Shown here one piece after another: positions 33,610 through 41,814 of a DNA stretch of 42,677 nt. The notes below the pieces were generated by a model. The model had not been told where the DNA came from and did no database searches. It saw only the letters and a list, made by a program, of their open reading frames with translations. How positions within the stretch are numbered: position 1 is the first letter of the stretch; each line of letters begins with the position of its first letter. The position numbers were made by a program, and so were the translations under genes. This stretch comes from Vibrionales bacterium SWAT-3 (GTDB taxonomy: Bacteria; Pseudomonadota; Gammaproteobacteria; Enterobacterales; Vibrionaceae): the NCBI GenBank assembly GCA_000169995.1, contig AAZW01000044.1, positions 1-42,677 of the forward strand. Direction: 5' to 3'.

Positions 33610-35041
33610 ACACGGGCCTTAAAACATCTTTACACTCAATAAGTTGAACCATAACACGGCTTAGTCTTCTTGTTTGGTACTCTTCAACCGATTCGCTATA
33701 TCGATCAAAAAACAAGCTGCAAAGTGGAAGTTTGTACAATTTTTTTTCGATCAAGCTCTTTTTGGCTATTTTCGACGCAAACCATGATTTTGAATGGCGA
33801 GGATCGTATATTCTTCCCTCTGCTAAATTTTTTATAGAAAGTAGCTCTTTTGCTATCTGACGATCTCGAGCCTGCCAATCAACACGATGATTCTGGTAAT
33901 TTGAAGCTCGCTTGGGTTTGTGAATATTGAGCCACTTACGATCATATCGATAAAGCCAAGAATACAGCCTGGCACCAATCACAGTACCTCTGACTTTTTT
34001 TAAAGATTCAGCTTGTGAAGACTTTAAAATACTAAGCCATTGGTTTCTATTTTGAGTGCGCTTTTCTAGATTTTTGGTCGTTCTCATAGGCCGCTCTCTC
34101 CTCTCTATTTTAGGAAACGCACAAGCGTTCTCTAACTCTTCCAACAAATCCACGTTACTATCTCGGAGTGACAACCAAACAATGAAGTGTTGCAGGTAAC
34201 TGAATACTCTACGATGTTTTCTGAACATTGCTACTAACCATGTATTTGTTCCACTAAGCGCTAAACCCTGTTGTCACAGCCATTTATCTGAGCAAAGCCT
34301 TCGCACAGAATCTGAAATCTCTTTATGGTTAATTCGTGCGCCAATCATCATTCCTGCATCTCTTGCAAGTTTTTGATAATAGAGCGTCCATTGTGCTGGT
34401 GAAATCGAACTACTTTTCAAGCTGAGCAAGTTCTCTACCATTTCCGATAATCTTAGCTCGCAGGGGTCAGCCGCTTCAAAAAAACATGTTTGACATTGAT
34501 AGCTACTTGCACCCACAAACTGATGCCGGTGTGTGGAATGAATCGGTATGTATGTATCTATGAGAATGCTCTGATGCAGCGGGCATGCGTTGACTCCAGG
34601 TGCTTGAAACAATCGCTGCCAGTAGGTAAAATCAAGGTTTTTACTTTGTTCTTGCCAACATAGAGGGCAAATCTTGTACGTCGTAGGCCACTCGATAACC
34701 GAAGCTGGTATACCTGCACAAGACAAGCAGGGGTTCACTCGGCTATAAATTAAATTGGCTTGCAACGCTTTATAGCGGTGTGATTCAACGAAGGGTTTAA
34801 ACAACGGAAGGAACGTATGACGCTCTGCGATTTGCTTAGGGTGAACTCCCCATACGTGGCCTACATGGTCCAAAAGCTGCGCAATATGACCTTGTAAAAT
34901 AGGCGAAGGAACGATCATTCTGTTGCCAAAGAGAATGTCTAATGCAATCTTGTCATCCTTGATTCCCATTTGCTGGATAAACCGAGCAATAATACTAGTG
35001 AGCAACTCATCTTTCTGAGCGACTGGAAAGTGGGTCAACAT
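33500..35041 (-). pseudogene. tnsD: Target selector TnsD/TniQ with an in-frame UGA
   Basis: The frame from ATG 35041 (MLTHFPVAQKDELLTSIIAR, like the Tn7 TnsD start) spans 513 codons, close to the 508 of Tn7 TnsD. The N-terminal 255 residues carry the TniQ zinc sites (ICPLCWQEQ, NACPLHQ). A TGA at 34276-34274 (CTG TGA CAA) then interrupts. The same frame continues without further damage through FRKHRRVFSYLQHFIVW, AWLYR-like SWLYRYDRKWL and YSESVEEYQTRRLSR, all strong TnsD matches, to 33500. TnsD binds attTn7 near glmS and recruits TnsC. Readthrough (UGA followed by C), two separate polypeptides, or recent inactivation are all possible. Confidence 0.9.
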
Positions 35042-35096
35042 CTTCAACCACCAACAACTCGTTTTACTTATTTGAGTATAGTTGGCGGCTTCATAC

Positions 35097-36680
35097 CTAG
35101 AGGTATGATGTGATGTCAAGAATCATACCTTCACGTTTAAGGTTGTTGTAGGTAGACATTGGGTTGTCACTTCTCAGCAGTCGAAGATCGTTATCCACAT
35201 AACGAGGCTTTAGCTTGGCTACTTTTGATTTTTCAGGCTTACTTTTTGTCGCTGGTTTATCCTCTAACGATTTTATATGAGCAACTAACCCAAATAGATC
35301 CTCACTAGGCTTTTCATCAATGGCTTGTCTTGCCGCTAGTTTAGCCACATCCTCACCAAGTCCCATGAGAATCAACATGTCTGTAAGTTCCACCAATTTA
35401 TCATCAGTTACCTCACCAGTAGCTTCAATCTCATCAACATCGCTATCGCTAGCTTGTCCAATAATACGAATTGAATCGGCAGGTAAGTCTAAGTCAGCAT
35501 ACTTAACGATTTCTTCTTTTCGACCGCTTTGGAGCGCTCGGATCATCGGATGAATGATCGACAGCTCTTCGTTGAACACGTCTTCGACTAACTTTAGGGT
35601 AATCACTTCTTTACCCGCAACCACTGCTCTTGCTTGGCAAAGGTAAAACAATGAAACGGCTACATGAGCGACACCTTGAGTGAGCTCCCAAAACAAGTCC
35701 TTCATTGGTGTCGTACTAGGTGTCGGTGATTGAAACCACTGCAACTTCCACATTCTGTTGAAAAATCGCTCCCATTCGCTTTCATCCTTTGTATTCGATA
35801 GGTGCTCAAATCGGTTCCAATTCAAACTACCAAACTGCGCAGCACGGCGAGCAGACCTCAGTGTAGGAGAAAAAAGCTCGAGAGCTTTTGGAGTGCCAAT
35901 GAACAACACTGGAACTTTGATTACGTTAGTGAGCGTAACGAAGAAATTAAGTAGTTTGGTTGCACCACCGGAGCGCGCTGCATTGAGATGTTGGATTTCA
36001 TCTATGACCAAGATACCAATAGAATGAAGGGCGCATACTCTAGCTATGTCACCCAACATAGACTCTGCCGATGATCTCGACTTAACGTAGAGCATTTCGT
36101 AGTCGCTTCCAATCGCATCGTCTACCGCTCGAAAAAAGTGGATACATAGGCTCTTTGCCGAACCATCATGAGGGCTATCAATCTTTAGCCATACCAACTG
36201 TGTATGCTGATACTCTGGATGATAGATAGCCTGATGCTTATATGAATCTAAGATCGCTTGTACCGCGGTAGTTTTACCTGTTCCAGAGCAACCAATGACA
36301 GTCGTTGCCAACGCTGCGCTACCCGCATTTCTTGATGCCGCAGAAAAGTCGACATTATCGACATCTAAAAGGTTACGCTGATAGTCAGTTGATGCAATGT
36401 TTCGACCAAGATATCCTCGACGAATCATCCCAGAAATCATCTGTTCCAGTTGAAGGTGAGCTTTTGTCGGGTATAAAAAACCATCAAGTATTCGCATCAT
36501 CGCATGGCGACGGATATATCCAGGTAAGTTTTTTTCCGAATCTCGCACTTGAGGATAACGATTTAATTCTTTGGCCGTATTCTGAGGTGAGTTCAATAAA
36601 GGTAGCGCATTGATCAAAGGCTGATCTCGATAATCTTCAATTTCAGCTGCTACATATTCCGCATGGTGAATCTTAATCAT
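35097..36680 (-). CDS. tnsC: AAA+ transposition regulator TnsC
   Basis: A 527-residue ATPase. Walker A is GCSGTGKTT (130-138) and Walker B is ILVIDEIQHL, followed by an AAA+ core with LLNFFVTLTNVIKVPVLFIG. The C-terminal tail is charged and probably contacts TnsA/TnsB. TnsC links target selectors (TnsD, TnsE) to the TnsAB transposase. ATG 36680 has AGGAG six bases upstream and overlaps the tnsB stop by eight bases. Tn7 TnsC is 555 residues, so length fits. Confidence 0.93.
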   Translation of the reverse strand: MIKIHHAEYVAAEIEDYRDQPLINALPLLNSPQNTAKELNRYPQVRDSEKNLPGYIRRHAMMRILDGFLYPTKAHLQLEQMISGMIRRGYLGRNIASTDYQRNLLDVDNVDFSAASRNAGSAALATTVIGCSGTGKTTAVQAILDSYKHQAIYHPEYQHTQLVWLKIDSPHDGSAKSLCIHFFRAVDDAIGSDYEMLYVKSRSSAESMLGDIARVCALHSIGILVIDEIQHLNAARSGGATKLLNFFVTLTNVIKVPVLFIGTPKALELFSPTLRSARRAAQFGSLNWNRFEHLSNTKDESEWERFFNRMWKLQWFQSPTPSTTPMKDLFWELTQGVAHVAVSLFYLCQARAVVAGKEVITLKLVEDVFNEELSIIHPMIRALQSGRKEEIVKYADLDLPADSIRIIGQASDSDVDEIEATGEVTDDKLVELTDMLILMGLGEDVAKLAARQAIDEKPSEDLFGLVAHIKSLEDKPATKSKPEKSKVAKLKPRYVDNDLRLLRSDNPMSTYNNLKREGMILDITSYL

Positions 36681-38754
36681 CGTCATCTCCTAAAAAATCA
36701 TCCAGTGACGGGTATTCAATGCTTTCTGAATTGTGAGCCGTATGAATATCAATGACTTCAGCAGTACTTTGCTTTGACTCAGGCTTGAGGTTGACTGAGG
36801 AATTGTCTCGCTCAAATTCCCTCTCTTCATCTCGATTACCCTTAATTCCGACCAATCTTTGTGAGTCCGTTAATTTAGGTGTATTTGCCTTTTTGTCACG
36901 CTCTCGTTTAGCGATACGCTCCATCGTTTCCTGTAGGTCAGGAGCATCAAAATCCTTATCTTGATTCGCTGAAGCCTCTGCAACTTTAGAAGACTTGAGA
37001 ATACCAGCAGCATCCACGAAACTCATTCCCTTGTATCGACGGCTACGATCTGAAAGCTCACATATCCAATAGGATTGATAACTTTTGTCGGGTCTCAGAT
37101 AAACAACATCGGTTCGACGCGGGTCAAAGGCCACCTCAACTTTCTTTGGTCTTGTCTGCTTAAATCGGTCAAACCAACCTTCAGCCATTGCTTCACGGCA
37201 AGTGTATTTCAGTCCTTTGAAACCAATACCGACCTCAGACACTGTCCCTTTTTCAGTGGGTAACAAGTTCACTTCAACCATCTCTTTACTGCATGGTCTT
37301 AACTTACCGGTGCGATTTTTGATTCCCCAGTTCCAAAGCTGAAGGGGGACTGCGGGTAAGTCATTAGGCATATCTTCGGCAAAATCATAATCTTTAACTA
37401 CATGCCTAGTGTTGTAGTTGATAATGATGTGAATCACGGTCTCAGTGAATGCATGCAAGGTTAATTCTGCGTCTAGCTCGTATCTGCGTCCTAAGCGCTT
37501 CTTGCCGTTGACTGGCTCAACAATACCACCGACATAGGGTCTGAATTTTGTTTGAAGAGTATTGAAATAGCGCTCCACACCGCCTTTATCATCCCCTCGG
37601 TAGGAGCGCGAGTTACTCAATTGGATGTTAAATGCATTGACGAGAACGTCAGCTTGCCTATGCAAAAGTTCGCCTTTATCCGCCATGATAGACGCAGGAA
37701 TACCAACAGAAGGCCACATGCTAGGATCGATTTCTATTCCGTAGCTCCGACAATACTCTGTTTTATCAAGAAAGGCGTTGGACATGGCCATCATCGCCGC
37801 AACCCATGATGGGTTTTCCAAACCGACGTAAAGCCCTGTAACCATGCGACTAAATACATCTTTAACCACGTAAACCACTGGCCTACCGATGATTTTATTC
37901 GGGTCTTTCTCAGAAACTAAATAGAGATCCGCAATCGTTGCATCAATCTCATACCGCCCTCCTGGTCCGATATTCATAAAGGCTGATGTGCTTGTTAGCG
38001 CTCTAATATCTTTGTCGTATGCTTTGGATGGCGTTCTTTGTCTTACTACATCATGTTTCTTGTAGTTAGATTCATAGAAATAGCGGAATTGACGAAGAGT
38101 CGGTATGGAAGTCTTATCAGAGTCGGGATATCTGGATTTATACAAGCCAATTGCTTTATCTTTGGCGTCTTTGATAGAGAACTTATCGTTTTGAAAAAAG
38201 AAGCCATCAATTGCTAGACTAAAAATTTCTGCGACATCATCGGTAATGATGGCACCTACGCCCTCGGCAGTTGTTCGCTTCCGCCCGAGCTTATTGCCCA
38301 CGTCACGCCTAGATTTACCTTTCCCGCCAGACTTATGATAATCAGGCAGCAATGCATTGGGTGTCATTCCTCTTTGCCAATATCGACGAAGTTGGCGAAT
38401 GAAGTAAATACGAGGTTTTCCGGTCGCTTCAACCGCGTTTCTAATTAGACGGTTGCGCGACGTCTTATCAAATAATTCACTGTGGTCTTTTAGTAGAATT
38501 TTAAGCATCGCATAGGCTTCATCTCGCTTGAGAGTTTGTGCACCGTCGAGCTCAACATGAGAGAAAGTAAAAGGTTCACTGATGCACTCTATCGTTTGTG
38601 CTGCGATCAATTCATGTAACTCAGAGACAGGCATGAGTATGGGCCAAGCCGATTCATCATCGAGACTGATCAGCCAGATGAACTCTAACGTTTCGTACAC
38701 CACACGTATTCGCTCGGTTGAATCTGTGTATTGATAGACTTGATTAAGAAGCAT
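36673..38754 (-). CDS. tnsB: DDE transposase TnsB
   Basis: A 693-residue transposase. The catalytic triad is D271 in RYEIDATIAD, D359 in SIMADKGELL and E394 in GGVERYF, two residues off the Tn7 TnsB positions (273, 361, 396). It has an N-terminal DNA-binding region and an Asp-rich C-terminal tail ending LDDFLGDDDD, the part that contacts TnsC in Tn7. It binds the end repeats and joins the 3' ends to target. ATG 38754 is chosen for GGAGG six bases upstream; it lies within the end of tnsA by 11 bases. Confidence 0.94.
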   Translation of the reverse strand: MLLNQVYQYTDSTERIRVVYETLEFIWLISLDDESAWPILMPVSELHELIAAQTIECISEPFTFSHVELDGAQTLKRDEAYAMLKILLKDHSELFDKTSRNRLIRNAVEATGKPRIYFIRQLRRYWQRGMTPNALLPDYHKSGGKGKSRRDVGNKLGRKRTTAEGVGAIITDDVAEIFSLAIDGFFFQNDKFSIKDAKDKAIGLYKSRYPDSDKTSIPTLRQFRYFYESNYKKHDVVRQRTPSKAYDKDIRALTSTSAFMNIGPGGRYEIDATIADLYLVSEKDPNKIIGRPVVYVVKDVFSRMVTGLYVGLENPSWVAAMMAMSNAFLDKTEYCRSYGIEIDPSMWPSVGIPASIMADKGELLHRQADVLVNAFNIQLSNSRSYRGDDKGGVERYFNTLQTKFRPYVGGIVEPVNGKKRLGRRYELDAELTLHAFTETVIHIIINYNTRHVVKDYDFAEDMPNDLPAVPLQLWNWGIKNRTGKLRPCSKEMVEVNLLPTEKGTVSEVGIGFKGLKYTCREAMAEGWFDRFKQTRPKKVEVAFDPRRTDVVYLRPDKSYQSYWICELSDRSRRYKGMSFVDAAGILKSSKVAEASANQDKDFDAPDLQETMERIAKRERDKKANTPKLTDSQRLVGIKGNRDEEREFERDNSSVNLKPESKQSTAEVIDIHTAHNSESIEYPSLDDFLGDDDD

Positions 38755-39565
38755 TGCCGACCTCCAAATCTCTATTACCACTAATTAAGAGTTCGACATC
38801 TTCGCACTTCCACTCAGTAAACGGAGTTTCAAGTGATGCTTTTAAATATTGGTTGGCGATACCATAGCGAAATATTCCGATATGAGTGCCTTCCTCTAAT
38901 TGGTATTGATCATCCAATTTTGCACAATGTCGGGCTACATAAGCTTTGGGCTGCTTCTCTAACCTAGCGGCAAGATCAATGACATCTTGCTTGGAGAATG
39001 GGTATTCGACTTCAGTATCTATATCGATAAGTGGTTTTATCCACTTCAGGTTCATTTTGAGATCGTTGGAGACTTCTTGATCGGTAAAAATGGGACAGGG
39101 TACTTTTACTGCTTCCCAGTACGATTTCTCTATTTGAAGCTTTTCGACAATGCGCTTGTCATCAAGCTTTAAAGCGGGTTTTACGGGAATCGCTATCTGA
39201 GAACCATCAGCAAAATCGATGAGTAAGTCCGTGGTTACTATTTTAAGCTCGCCCTTTTCTTGAGGATGGCGAATACCTAGTTGGCGGCAAATAATCAAAG
39301 AGTCAGCAAGAGGAATAGGAAACTGCTCTCGAATGTCGATGACCTCTTCACACCAATCGAACACCAAAAATGCGGCAAGCTCATTTCCAGAGAATAAGTG
39401 ATGGACTCGGCCAACAGTGGCACTTTTAACACGAACGCTTTCGCCAGAACTGCTGAACTCTCCGACTTTAATGAAAGGAACATAGTCCTTCCCCGTCCCT
39501 TCGCCTCGTTTTTCATCTAAACGCTTTTGGTCTTTCTTATTGAGTGGCTTATCTGCATCTGACAT
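38744..39565 (-). CDS. tnsA: TnsA endonuclease subunit of the transposase
   Basis: 273 residues, the same length as Tn7 TnsA. Restriction-like catalytic residues are E62 in SGNELAAFLVFDW, D113 in VTTDLLIDF and K129 in AIPVKP, each one to three positions from Tn7 (E63, D114, K132). TnsA cuts the 5' ends, making Tn7 movement cut-and-paste. The ATG at 39565 is 110 bases from the right terminus. Its Shine-Dalgarno GGAGG lies inside a terminator-like hairpin (39572-39602). tnsA starts the tnsABCDE run. Confidence 0.94.
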   Translation of the reverse strand: MSDADKPLNKKDQKRLDEKRGEGTGKDYVPFIKVGEFSSSGESVRVKSATVGRVHHLFSGNELAAFLVFDWCEEVIDIREQFPIPLADSLIICRQLGIRHPQEKGELKIVTTDLLIDFADGSQIAIPVKPALKLDDKRIVEKLQIEKSYWEAVKVPCPIFTDQEVSNDLKMNLKWIKPLIDIDTEVEYPFSKQDVIDLAARLEKQPKAYVARHCAKLDDQYQLEEGTHIGIFRYGIANQYLKASLETPFTEWKCEDVELLISGNRDLEVGNAS

Positions 39566-39602
39566 AAAAAAACCTCCGACTAAGCTAAACTTAGCAGGAG
39601 GT
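39566..39602 (-). promoter_or_regulatory. Terminator-like hairpin that sequesters the tnsA ribosome-binding site
   Basis: On the tnsA strand ACCTCC and GGAGGT pair around an inner CTAAG/CTTAG stem with a five-base loop and a 2x2 internal mismatch. The stem is followed by six T residues and then the ATG. The GGAGG in the 3' arm is the tnsA Shine-Dalgarno. The element therefore looks like both a Rho-independent terminator and an RBS-blocking hairpin for transcripts entering from outside the right end. Confidence 0.7.
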
Positions 39603-39610
39603 CAAAAAAC

Positions 39611-39675
39611 GATCAATCTTTATTGTATATGATCAGACTTTATTGTAACTGATCAAACTTTATTGTCTTCCGACA
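39611..39675 (-). repeat. Transposon right end with three TnsB-type sites in 20-bp register
   Basis: GATCAATCTTTATTGTA (39611), GATCAGACTTTATTGTA (39631) and GATCAAACTTTATTGTC (39651) repeat at an exact 20-bp spacing and end in TTCCGACA at the terminus. Tn7R likewise has closely packed TnsB sites. The array overlaps the likely tnsA promoter, so TnsB could repress its own operon as in Tn7. Confidence 0.88.
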
Positions 39676-40224
39676 GATGGTCTGAAGGGCTTTCCTGATG
39701 CCATTAATGCCGCATTCCCGAATACTCAAATCCAGCTCTGTATCGTCCATATGGTGAGAAACTCAGTTAGGTATGTACCTTGGAAAGATTATAAATCTGT
39801 GACTGCCGATCTTAAGAAGATCTATCAATCGAAGACAGAAGATGAAGCCTTGCTAGCGCTAGAGCAGTTTTCAGATAAATGGGATGACAAATACCCTCAG
39901 ATCAGCCGCTCTTGGACAGCTCACTGGGCTAACCTGAATACGCTCTTCAACTACCCAGAAGATATTAGGCGAGCAATTTATACGACTAATGCCATAGAAT
40001 CACTTAATAGTGTTATTAGAAAGGCGATTAAAAAGCGTAAGCTGTTCCCGACTGATGAGTCGGCAAGGAAGGTGATCTTCTTAGCGATCCAGGATGCCTC
40101 CAAAAGATGGACGATGCCAATTAGAAACTGGCGACAAGCCCTGAACCGCTTTATGATTATGTTCGAAGACCGATTAACTGAATATATGTAACCCCGACAG
40201 TTACACAGAATTATTTACAGGGTC
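39676..40224 (+). mobile_element. IS256-family insertion sequence, right part
   Basis: It begins with the second GATGG copy made by the Tn7-like insertion and ends ...ACAGGGTC at 40224. The inverted right end shares AATTCTGTGTAACTGTC with the left end at 1317. The right 8-bp target duplication TTTTGCGT follows at 40225-40232. Confidence 0.92.
39681..40191 (+). pseudogene. IS256-family transposase, C-terminal part
   Basis: This frame continues exactly from codon 236 of the N-terminal part (1359-2065). It starts LKGFPDAINAAFPNTQIQLC, carries the catalytic Glu E342 in NAIESLNSVIRKAIKKRK, and ends LNRFMIMFEDRLTEYM. No start codon or promoter of its own is expected; the ATG at 39751 lies inside it and would lack two catalytic Asp residues. 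It is inactive while separated. Confidence 0.93.
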
Positions 40225-40586
40225 TTTTGCGTCAATCCTTTTTTATTGCCGATTGTTTGGTACTTGCTAAAAGAGATTCCCTACTCCTTCCTTCGTCAGT
40301 CTAGGGAATGACGGTAACTTTAGTGTTCGGTTTACTCTGTCACCTCCATAAATAAGGAACAGGCTAGCCCGGAGCTAATGTCTCTAAACTAGATACATAG
40401 CATCACAAACCAAATGCAGACTACTGTACTTCCTCACAGACAGGATTGATGCCCTATTCCTCTCATAGCGAGCCCTTTGGTTTTATGTACTAATTCGTAC
40501 ATAAAACCTTCCCGTCACCCCCAAGAGCGAGGGACGAACGAGTTGGGGATCTCTTACCTGCAAAACTCTAAATAGCAGGCACAAAA
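40225..40586. other. Spacer between IS256 and the rplS terminator
   Basis: It begins with the TTTTGCGT duplication. No gene is visible. It contains a perfect 12-bp inverted repeat GGTTTTATGTAC/GTACATAAAACC (40479-40508, 6-base loop) without a T-run. It also holds GAGCGAGGGACGAACGAGTT (near 40524), which looks like the repeated intergenic sequences common in Vibrio chromosomes. Confidence 0.5.
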
Positions 40587-40610
40587 AAGCGGAGCCAAAT
40601 GGCTCCGCTT
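40587..40610 (-). terminator. Terminator of the rpsP-rimM-trmD-rplS operon
   Basis: AAGCGGAGCC (40587-40596) pairs with GGCTCCGCTT (40601-40610) around a 4-base loop. On the minus strand the stem is followed by a run of T. It lies 24 bases past the rplS stop codon. Confidence 0.9.
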
Positions 40611-40633
40611 TTATCGATAGAATGCAAAAAGAA

Positions 40634-40987
40634 TTACTTCTTAGCAAGCTTCTCTTTAATACGAGCAGACTTACCAGAACGCTCACGTAGGTAGTACAAC
40701 TTGGCACGACGTACTGCACCACGGCGTTTAACTTCGATGCTATCAACCATTGGAGAGTGAGTTTGGAACGCACGCTCTACACCTTCACCGTTCGAGATCT
40801 TACGAACTGTGAATGCAGAGTGAAGACCACGGTTACGAATAGCGATTACTACGCCTTCGAAAGCCTGTAGACGCTCACGGTCACCTTCTTTTACCTTAAC
40901 CTGAACTACAACAGTGTCACCTGGTGCGAATTTAGGAAGGTCTGATTTTAGTTGCTCTTCTTCAAGAGCCTTAATGATGTTGCTCAT
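40634..40987 (-). CDS. rplS: 50S ribosomal protein L19
   Basis: A 117-residue protein with PKFAPGDTVVVQVKVKEGDR, FEGVVIAIRNRGLHSAFTVR and the basic RRAKLYYLRERSGKSARIKE end, all typical of bacterial L19, which sits at the 30S-50S interface. It is the last gene of the rpsP-rimM-trmD-rplS operon, 59 bases after trmD, and is followed by a strong terminator. It points toward the IS256/Tn7 insertion but is undamaged. Confidence 0.97.
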   Translation of the reverse strand: MSNIIKALEEEQLKSDLPKFAPGDTVVVQVKVKEGDRERLQAFEGVVIAIRNRGLHSAFTVRKISNGEGVERAFQTHSPMVDSIEVKRRGAVRRAKLYYLRERSGKSARIKEKLAKK

Positions 40988-41046
40988 TTGTATAAATTCC
41001 TAGAATAAACTGATACTAAATTTAATAGGTTACTGCTTGCTTTTCG

Positions 41047-41787
41047 TTAAGAGCGTTGCTCTTTAATGAATTCAGCCAGTAATTGTTCCTGTTCGTCAGT
41101 CAGAGCTAGGTTTTCCAGGAGTTCTGGTCTTCTTAGCCAAGTTCGGCCCAACGATTGTTTTAATCGCCAGCGACGAATGTCCCTATGGTTTCCAGACTTG
41201 AGTACCGAAGGCACCTCTTTGTCGTCTAGCACCTCAGGGCGCGTATAGTGAGGGCAATCTAGCAAACCATTTGCAAAAGAATCTTCTTCTGCTGATGCGA
41301 AATCTCCAAGTACACCCGGTACAAACCGAGAGACTGAATCAATCAGCGTCATGGCTGGCAGTTCACCACCCGTCATCACAAAATCTCCAATCGACCATTC
41401 TTCGTCGACTTCAGATTGAATGATGCGCTCATCTACCCCTTCGTAGCGACCACAAATAAGAAGTAAATTCTCGTTTGTTGCCAGCTCTTCAACACCTTTT
41501 TGGTCGAGTTTACGACCTTGGGGTGAAAGATAGATAACTTTCGTCTTTCCCGGTGATGCTTGTTTGGCAGTTTGGATAGCGTCGCGCAAAGGCTGAACCA
41601 TCATTAACATGCCAGGACCACCACCGTAAGGTCTATCATCAACAGTGCGATGTTTATCATGAGTGAAATCACGAGGATTCCATGTCTCAATAGATAAAAG
41701 ACCTTTCTTTACCGCTTGACCCGTTACTCCAAAATCAGTAACTGAACGGAACATTTCAGGAAATAGGCTAATTACGCCAACCCACAT
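41047..41787 (-). CDS. trmD: tRNA (guanine-37-N1)-methyltransferase
   Basis: A 246-residue SPOUT methyltransferase starting MWVGVISLFPEMFRSVTDFG. The trefoil-knot AdoMet region has IYLSPQGRKLDQ, LLICGRYEGVDERI and EEWSIGDFVMTGGELPAM. It methylates G37 of tRNAs that read CNN codons, preventing +1 frameshifts. It lies between rimM and rplS in the conserved order. No abnormality is seen. Confidence 0.97.
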   Translation of the reverse strand: MWVGVISLFPEMFRSVTDFGVTGQAVKKGLLSIETWNPRDFTHDKHRTVDDRPYGGGPGMLMMVQPLRDAIQTAKQASPGKTKVIYLSPQGRKLDQKGVEELATNENLLLICGRYEGVDERIIQSEVDEEWSIGDFVMTGGELPAMTLIDSVSRFVPGVLGDFASAEEDSFANGLLDCPHYTRPEVLDDKEVPSVLKSGNHRDIRRWRLKQSLGRTWLRRPELLENLALTDEQEQLLAEFIKEQRS

Positions 41788-41814
41788 GTGTTCTCTCGCT
41801 CTATGATTTTAAAG

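Larger units (their letters stand above)
2066..39675. mobile_element. Tn7-like transposon carrying an andrimid biosynthetic cluster
   Basis: The 37,610-bp element has termini TGTCGGGAGACAATAA (left) and, inverted, TGTCGGAAGACAATAA (right), very like the Tn7 end TGTGGGCGGACAATAA. It is flanked by a perfect 5-bp repeat, has TnsB-type repeats at both ends, and carries tnsA, tnsB, tnsC, tnsD and tnsE reading inward from the right end as in Tn7. Cargo, left to right: IS110-family element, group II intron relic, hsdR stub, the adm cluster, one small unknown gene and a second group II fragment. It sits in an IS256 copy, not at glmS (attTn7). The tnsD reading frame has one stop; all other transposition genes look complete. 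Confidence 0.96.

Noticed and set aside
39611..39675. Regular 20-bp repeats resembling a small CRISPR array
   Set aside because: The units are contiguous with no unique spacers, sit at the transposon terminus and match the left-end motif. They are TnsB-type sites; no cas gene is present, so this is not a CRISPR-associated transposon.
2066..39675. Insertion at attTn7 downstream of glmS
   Set aside because: The flanks are an IS256 transposase gene and, beyond it, yacG and rplS; no glmS end is present.
1305..40224. Inversion or deletion between two IS256 copies as the cause of the yacG/rplS junction
   Set aside because: The outer 8-bp duplications are identical, so both halves belong to one simple insertion.
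40225..40586. tRNA or small RNA gene in the spacer
   Set aside because: No cloverleaf or promoter-terminator pair could be made out by eye; only inverted repeats are visible.
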